Of a stretch of 10,892 nucleotides of DNA, positions 6,636 to 10,892 are shown one piece after another. This DNA comes from Fimbriiglobus sp. (GTDB lineage Bacteria; Planctomycetota; Planctomycetia; Gemmatales; Gemmataceae): positions 1-10,892 of the forward strand of contig JANXTD010000339.1 in the NCBI GenBank assembly GCA_025352585.1, given 5' to 3'. The notes below the pieces were generated by a model. It saw only the letters and a list, made by a program, of their open reading frames with translations, ran no database searches and was not told the DNA's origin. The translations under genes and the position numbers were made by a program. The first letter of the stretch is position 1. Each line of letters begins with the position of its first letter.

Positions 6636-7676
6636 ATGACCTTCCGCCCGATTCGGCTCAGCCTGCTCACCGCGACCGCCCTCCTCGCCACGGCCCCCGC
6701 GACGTTCGCCCAGGCGACGACCCCCACGTCGTCGCCGGTCCAGGACCGCGGTAAGCGCCGCGTGATGGCCCTGTTCAGCGACGCCGTGGCCGCCGTCAAC
6801 GACAGCGTCGTGCGCGTGCTGGCGGACGGCAAGGAGGTCGCGCTCGGCACCGTCGTCACGGCCGACGGCAAGGTGCTCACCAAGGGCAGCGACCTGAAGG
6901 GCGAGTTGCAGTGCGTGCTGCGCGACGGCACCAAGCACAAGGCGTTCCACGTCGGCTACCACAAGCCGTCGGACCTGGCGCTGATCAAGATGGACGCCGA
7001 GGGCCTGACGCCGATCAAATTCCTGGGCGAAGACCCGGCGGCGCTGGGCAACTGGGTCGCCGCCGTCGGCACCAACTCCGACGCCCTGGCCGTCGGTGTG
7101 GTGAGCGTGAAGGCCCGCAAGCTCTCCGGCGAGCAGGCGCTCGTCGAGAACGCCAACCGCGGCATCCTGGGCATCCAGTTGAAGTCCGACTCGACCGACG
7201 GCGTCGTGATCGAGGACTTCGGCAAAGGCTCGACGGGCCGCAAGGCGGGCCTGAAGGCGCGCGACGTGATCATCGAGGTCGCCGGCAAGTCGGTGACGAA
7301 CTTCGACAGCCTCAAGGGTGCCCTGGAGAACTACGGGGCCGGCGACGTGGTGAGCGTGCGCGTCAGCCGCGACGCCAAGGAGCTGAGTTTCAAGGTGCCC
7401 CTCGGCTCGCTCGCGGACACCGAGCAGAACGCGTTCCAGAGGGTGCTCACCGGCCCGCTGTCCGGCCGCCGCACCGGCTTCCCGACGGTCCTCCAGCACG
7501 ACACGGTGTTGAAGCCGACCGACTGCGGCGGCCCGCTGATCGACCTCGACGGCAAGGTTCTGGGCATCAACATCGCCCGCGCCGGCCGCGTCGAGACCTG
7601 GACGATCCCCGGCAACGTCGTCCGCCCGATCCTCAAGGACCTCCTCGACGGCAAGTACGAGCCGCGTTGGAGGTAA
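6636..7676 (+). CDS. Secreted HtrA-like pseudo-protease with PDZ domain apparently nested in the trypsin fold
   Basis: The 346-residue protein has a signal peptide (hydrophobic core 8-20, cleavage likely after ATFAQA). Residues about 45-165 read as the first trypsin barrel and the start of the second (VTADGKVLTKGSDL, PSDLALIKMD, LGNWVAAVGTNSDA, GVVSVKARK). The catalytic His position holds S85; the Asp position D113 is kept. A PDZ domain then occupies about 175-256 (RGILGIQL to FKVPLG). Only after it comes the rest of barrel two, with PTDCGGPLIDLDGKVLGINIAR (294-315) corresponding to the usual NSGGPL loop, the nucleophile being C297 instead of Ser. With no His, catalysis by a normal triad is unlikely; a regulatory, binding or chaperone role is inferred. 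The Shine-Dalgarno GGAG at 6624-6627 is eight bases before the ATG. The tandem position suggests it works with the preceding protease. Confidence 0.82.
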   Translation: MTFRPIRLSLLTATALLATAPATFAQATTPTSSPVQDRGKRRVMALFSDAVAAVNDSVVRVLADGKEVALGTVVTADGKVLTKGSDLKGELQCVLRDGTKHKAFHVGYHKPSDLALIKMDAEGLTPIKFLGEDPAALGNWVAAVGTNSDALAVGVVSVKARKLSGEQALVENANRGILGIQLKSDSTDGVVIEDFGKGSTGRKAGLKARDVIIEVAGKSVTNFDSLKGALENYGAGDVVSVRVSRDAKELSFKVPLGSLADTEQNAFQRVLTGPLSGRRTGFPTVLQHDTVLKPTDCGGPLIDLDGKVLGINIARAGRVETWTIPGNVVRPILKDLLDGKYEPRWR

Positions 7677-7705
7677 GCCCCAAGGGGAGGCCCGCTGACT
7701 GACGG

Positions 7706-7723
7706 CGTTGGCCACGGCCGACG
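7706..7723. terminator. Possible hairpin between convergent genes
   Basis: The 52-bp gap between the pseudo-protease stop (7676) and the minus-strand metallopeptidase stop (7729) contains CGTTGG-CCACGG-CCGACG, a six-pair stem with one G-T wobble. CCCCAAGGGG at 7679-7687 and its flanks could form a second tiny stem. Neither is followed by a T-run, so a terminator role is weakly supported. Confidence 0.25.
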
Positions 7724-7728
7724 TGCGG

Positions 7729-9504
7729 TCACTCGGCGACGCCGAGTTCGGCCGCGAGTCTGTTCGCCTCGATCAGCGCCCGCGACTTCGGGTGCTTCGC
7801 CTTCAACTCGGCGACGAGGCGTTGCAGTTGCGTCAGCGCCGCGGAGTTCTTCGACTGGAAGCGCGGCGAGGTCGGCTCGACGCCGCCGTCTTGAGCGAGC
7901 AACAATGCGTGCAGTTTGACCACCGGGGTCAGCATCGGCCGGGCCTTCATCTCCGCCAGGACTTCGGGCCGACCCCGCAGGCGATCGACGACCGCCGTCG
8001 CCTTCGCGGCCACCGGCGTGCCCTTGGCGGCCACGGCTAGCCTCTCGGCCGCGAGGAAGGCGTCGAGCGGGGCCTTCGCGGCGTCCTTGTCGATCGCCGC
8101 GAGTTGGTCCTTGAGCGGGGCCAGGATGCGCGCCTGCAACTCGACGGCCAGCATCTTGGTCGCGGCGTCGGCCGAGGTCAGCAGCGGCGACAGCTTCGGC
8201 AGCACGGCCAGCGGCGACGTACCGGCGGCGAAGGCGTCGGTGACCGGCTTGAACGCCGGCGGCAAGTCGCCCTCGCCCAGGTCGGCGAGCAACTTGGCAC
8301 CGACGGCGGCCCGCGCCGGCTTGTCGGCGTCGTAGCCCGACCCGCGGAAGACGCACGCCCCGGTGTGGTCGAAGATCAGCGTCGTCGGCGGGTCGAGGCC
8401 GACGCGCTTCCCCGCCTCGTCGGCCGGCAGGAATGCCGCCCGCATCACGCTCACCCCCGGCCCCCGCGCCGCGGCGTCCGGCGCGACCAGCGCGTCCGGC
8501 GTCGTGTACGGGAACGGCGCGACGGCGAGCAGCCCGTAGGGTTGCAACTCGGCGTCGAGTTTCGCCACGCGGTCGAGCAAGTTGGCCGACGCCCCGCCCC
8601 ACGACGCCACGAGCACGACACTCCCCTTAGCCGCCTCCGGGTCGAACTTGGGGCCGCTGATCGGCTTGCCGAAGGCTAGGTCGGAGAGCTTCACCGACAG
8701 GTCGCCCGCCGGCTTCGCCTCGGCCACGCCGGCGGCCTTGCTGGCGCTGCCGGCCCAGACCGTCTCCATGAGCTTGAACGTGGCCGGGTCGTGCTTCTTG
8801 AGGTCGGCACGGCTGTTCGGGTAGTAGTGCAGCTTGTCGAGGTAGCAACACGTCAACTCGGCGAAGAACTCGGCCGCGCTCGTGGCGGCGTAGTGGGTCT
8901 TGGCGTCGTAGAGCTTGCGCTCCATCGCCTGGGCGTAGGCCGCCTTGACCTGCGGGCTGTCGCGGCCGATCACTTGGTTGTGGACGGCGTGGGCGAACTC
9001 GTGCAGGAGCACGCAGCGGCCGGAGTCGCCCTTCGGCTGGTGCTCCTCGGTGAGCGCCTTCATGTTGAGCACGTCGACCGTATTGGCCTTGAGCGGGTGC
9101 AGGCCCTTCGCGGCGATCGCCTCCGGGCTGCCACTGCGGTAGACGGCGACCGCGGTGCCGCCGCGGCCGGTCTCGGTGCCGGCCGTCTCGTCCCACTCGG
9201 CCCAAATCACGAGGGTCCGCAGGGCGACGGCCGACTTGGCGTTGACGACCTTCACGACCGTGGCGAGTTCGGTGTCGAGGACTTCGAGCGGCGGCCGGTC
9301 GAACTTCGCGGCCGCCGCGCCGAACACGTCGTCGTGGACCAGCACCGTGAAGCCCTGCACCGTGTAAGTGCGGTAGTCCGCGACCTTCAGCTTCGGCTTG
9401 TCCTGCAACGCCGGCGGGGGGCTTTTGGCCGGCGGCTTGGACGTCTGCGCGGCGAGCGGCAGGGACAGCGCGATCGTGGCGACGAGGCAGGCGAGGGGTC
9501 GCAT
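7729..9504 (-). CDS. Secreted gluzincin-like metallopeptidase fused to a cysteine-less thioredoxin-like domain
   Basis: The 591-residue protein has a signal peptide (MRPLACLVATIALSLPLAAQ), so it is exported. Residues about 40-250 form a zinc peptidase-like domain with HEFAH (H168, E169, H172) and a downstream YAATSAAEFFAE; Y205 and E212 are seven residues apart, matching the Tyr/Glu spacing of the anthrax lethal-factor (ATLF) catalytic domain, with E212 the likely third zinc ligand. Residues about 275-410 look like a thioredoxin-fold domain (GKPISGPKFDPEAAKG, VVLVASW, then cis-Pro-type DPPTTLIFD), but the redox CxxC is replaced by GGAS after W302. Residues 420-591 are Ala/Leu-rich helices of unknown role. 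The Shine-Dalgarno GGAG at 9511-9514 has a six-base spacer. It starts 23 bp after the carboxykinase stop, so read-through transcription is likely although a functional link is not evident. The substrate is unknown. Confidence 0.8.
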   Translation of the reverse strand: MRPLACLVATIALSLPLAAQTSKPPAKSPPPALQDKPKLKVADYRTYTVQGFTVLVHDDVFGAAAAKFDRPPLEVLDTELATVVKVVNAKSAVALRTLVIWAEWDETAGTETGRGGTAVAVYRSGSPEAIAAKGLHPLKANTVDVLNMKALTEEHQPKGDSGRCVLLHEFAHAVHNQVIGRDSPQVKAAYAQAMERKLYDAKTHYAATSAAEFFAELTCCYLDKLHYYPNSRADLKKHDPATFKLMETVWAGSASKAAGVAEAKPAGDLSVKLSDLAFGKPISGPKFDPEAAKGSVVLVASWGGASANLLDRVAKLDAELQPYGLLAVAPFPYTTPDALVAPDAAARGPGVSVMRAAFLPADEAGKRVGLDPPTTLIFDHTGACVFRGSGYDADKPARAAVGAKLLADLGEGDLPPAFKPVTDAFAAGTSPLAVLPKLSPLLTSADAATKMLAVELQARILAPLKDQLAAIDKDAAKAPLDAFLAAERLAVAAKGTPVAAKATAVVDRLRGRPEVLAEMKARPMLTPVVKLHALLLAQDGGVEPTSPRFQSKNSAALTQLQRLVAELKAKHPKSRALIEANRLAAELGVAE

Positions 9505-9527
9505 GGGCGGCTCCGGGGGGGCGGGCG

Positions 9528-10892
<1,365 letters not shown>

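Noticed and set aside
5493..7715. Long open frame of 740 codons on the minus strand, antisense to both HtrA-like genes
   Set aside because: It is rich in Arg, Ala, Val and Asp-type low-complexity text with no family motif, and it mirrors genes with clear signal peptides and domains. Long antisense frames are expected in GC-rich coding DNA.

Overview
This is a GC-rich window (about two-thirds G+C by eye) of bacterial chromosome. It most resembles a planctomycete, probably a Gemmataceae-type genome. That placement is an inference from three things: the secreted trypsin/PDZ proteins, the secreted metallopeptidase carrying a thioredoxin-like domain, and the overall codon and protein style. No rRNA or other phylogenetic marker is present. 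Coding density is high, and no tRNA, insertion sequence, CRISPR array or phage gene was seen.

Layout, left to right. (1) Plus strand, 2-2520: the 3' end of a TIM-barrel amidohydrolase, overlapping by one base (TAATG) a TIGR03960-type B12-binding radical SAM protein. (2) Minus strand, 2530-5258: a compact two-gene unit. The upstream gene encodes a protein with an N-terminal membrane anchor, a helix-hairpin-helix pair, a TerB-like domain and a duplicated C-terminal LLDDxFGG motif. Its stop codon overlaps (ATGA) the start of a short BrxL-type (TIGR02688) AAA+ ATPase. (3) Divergent intergenic region, 5259-5549. (4) Plus strand, 5550-7676: two secreted HtrA-like proteins in tandem. The first has a complete Ser/His/Asp triad and a C-terminal PDZ domain. 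The second has lost the His, has Cys in place of the nucleophilic Ser, and appears to carry its PDZ domain inside the second trypsin barrel. (5) Minus strand, 7729-10892: ATP-type phosphoenolpyruvate carboxykinase, running off the right edge, followed after 23 bp by a secreted gluzincin-like metallopeptidase fused to a cysteine-less thioredoxin-like domain.

The best candidate for an undescribed system is the TerB/HhH membrane protein plus BrxL-like ATPase at 2530-5258. BrxL is known as a component of the BREX phage-defence system, but no other BREX gene lies nearby and both flanks look like ordinary chromosomal genes. The ATPase is the roughly 470-residue form, without a C-terminal Lon-type protease domain. 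The two genes are translationally coupled, and the partner has the features of a membrane-tethered DNA-binding sensor. A stress or anti-phage role is inference. The second item of note is the pseudo-protease with the apparently nested PDZ domain.
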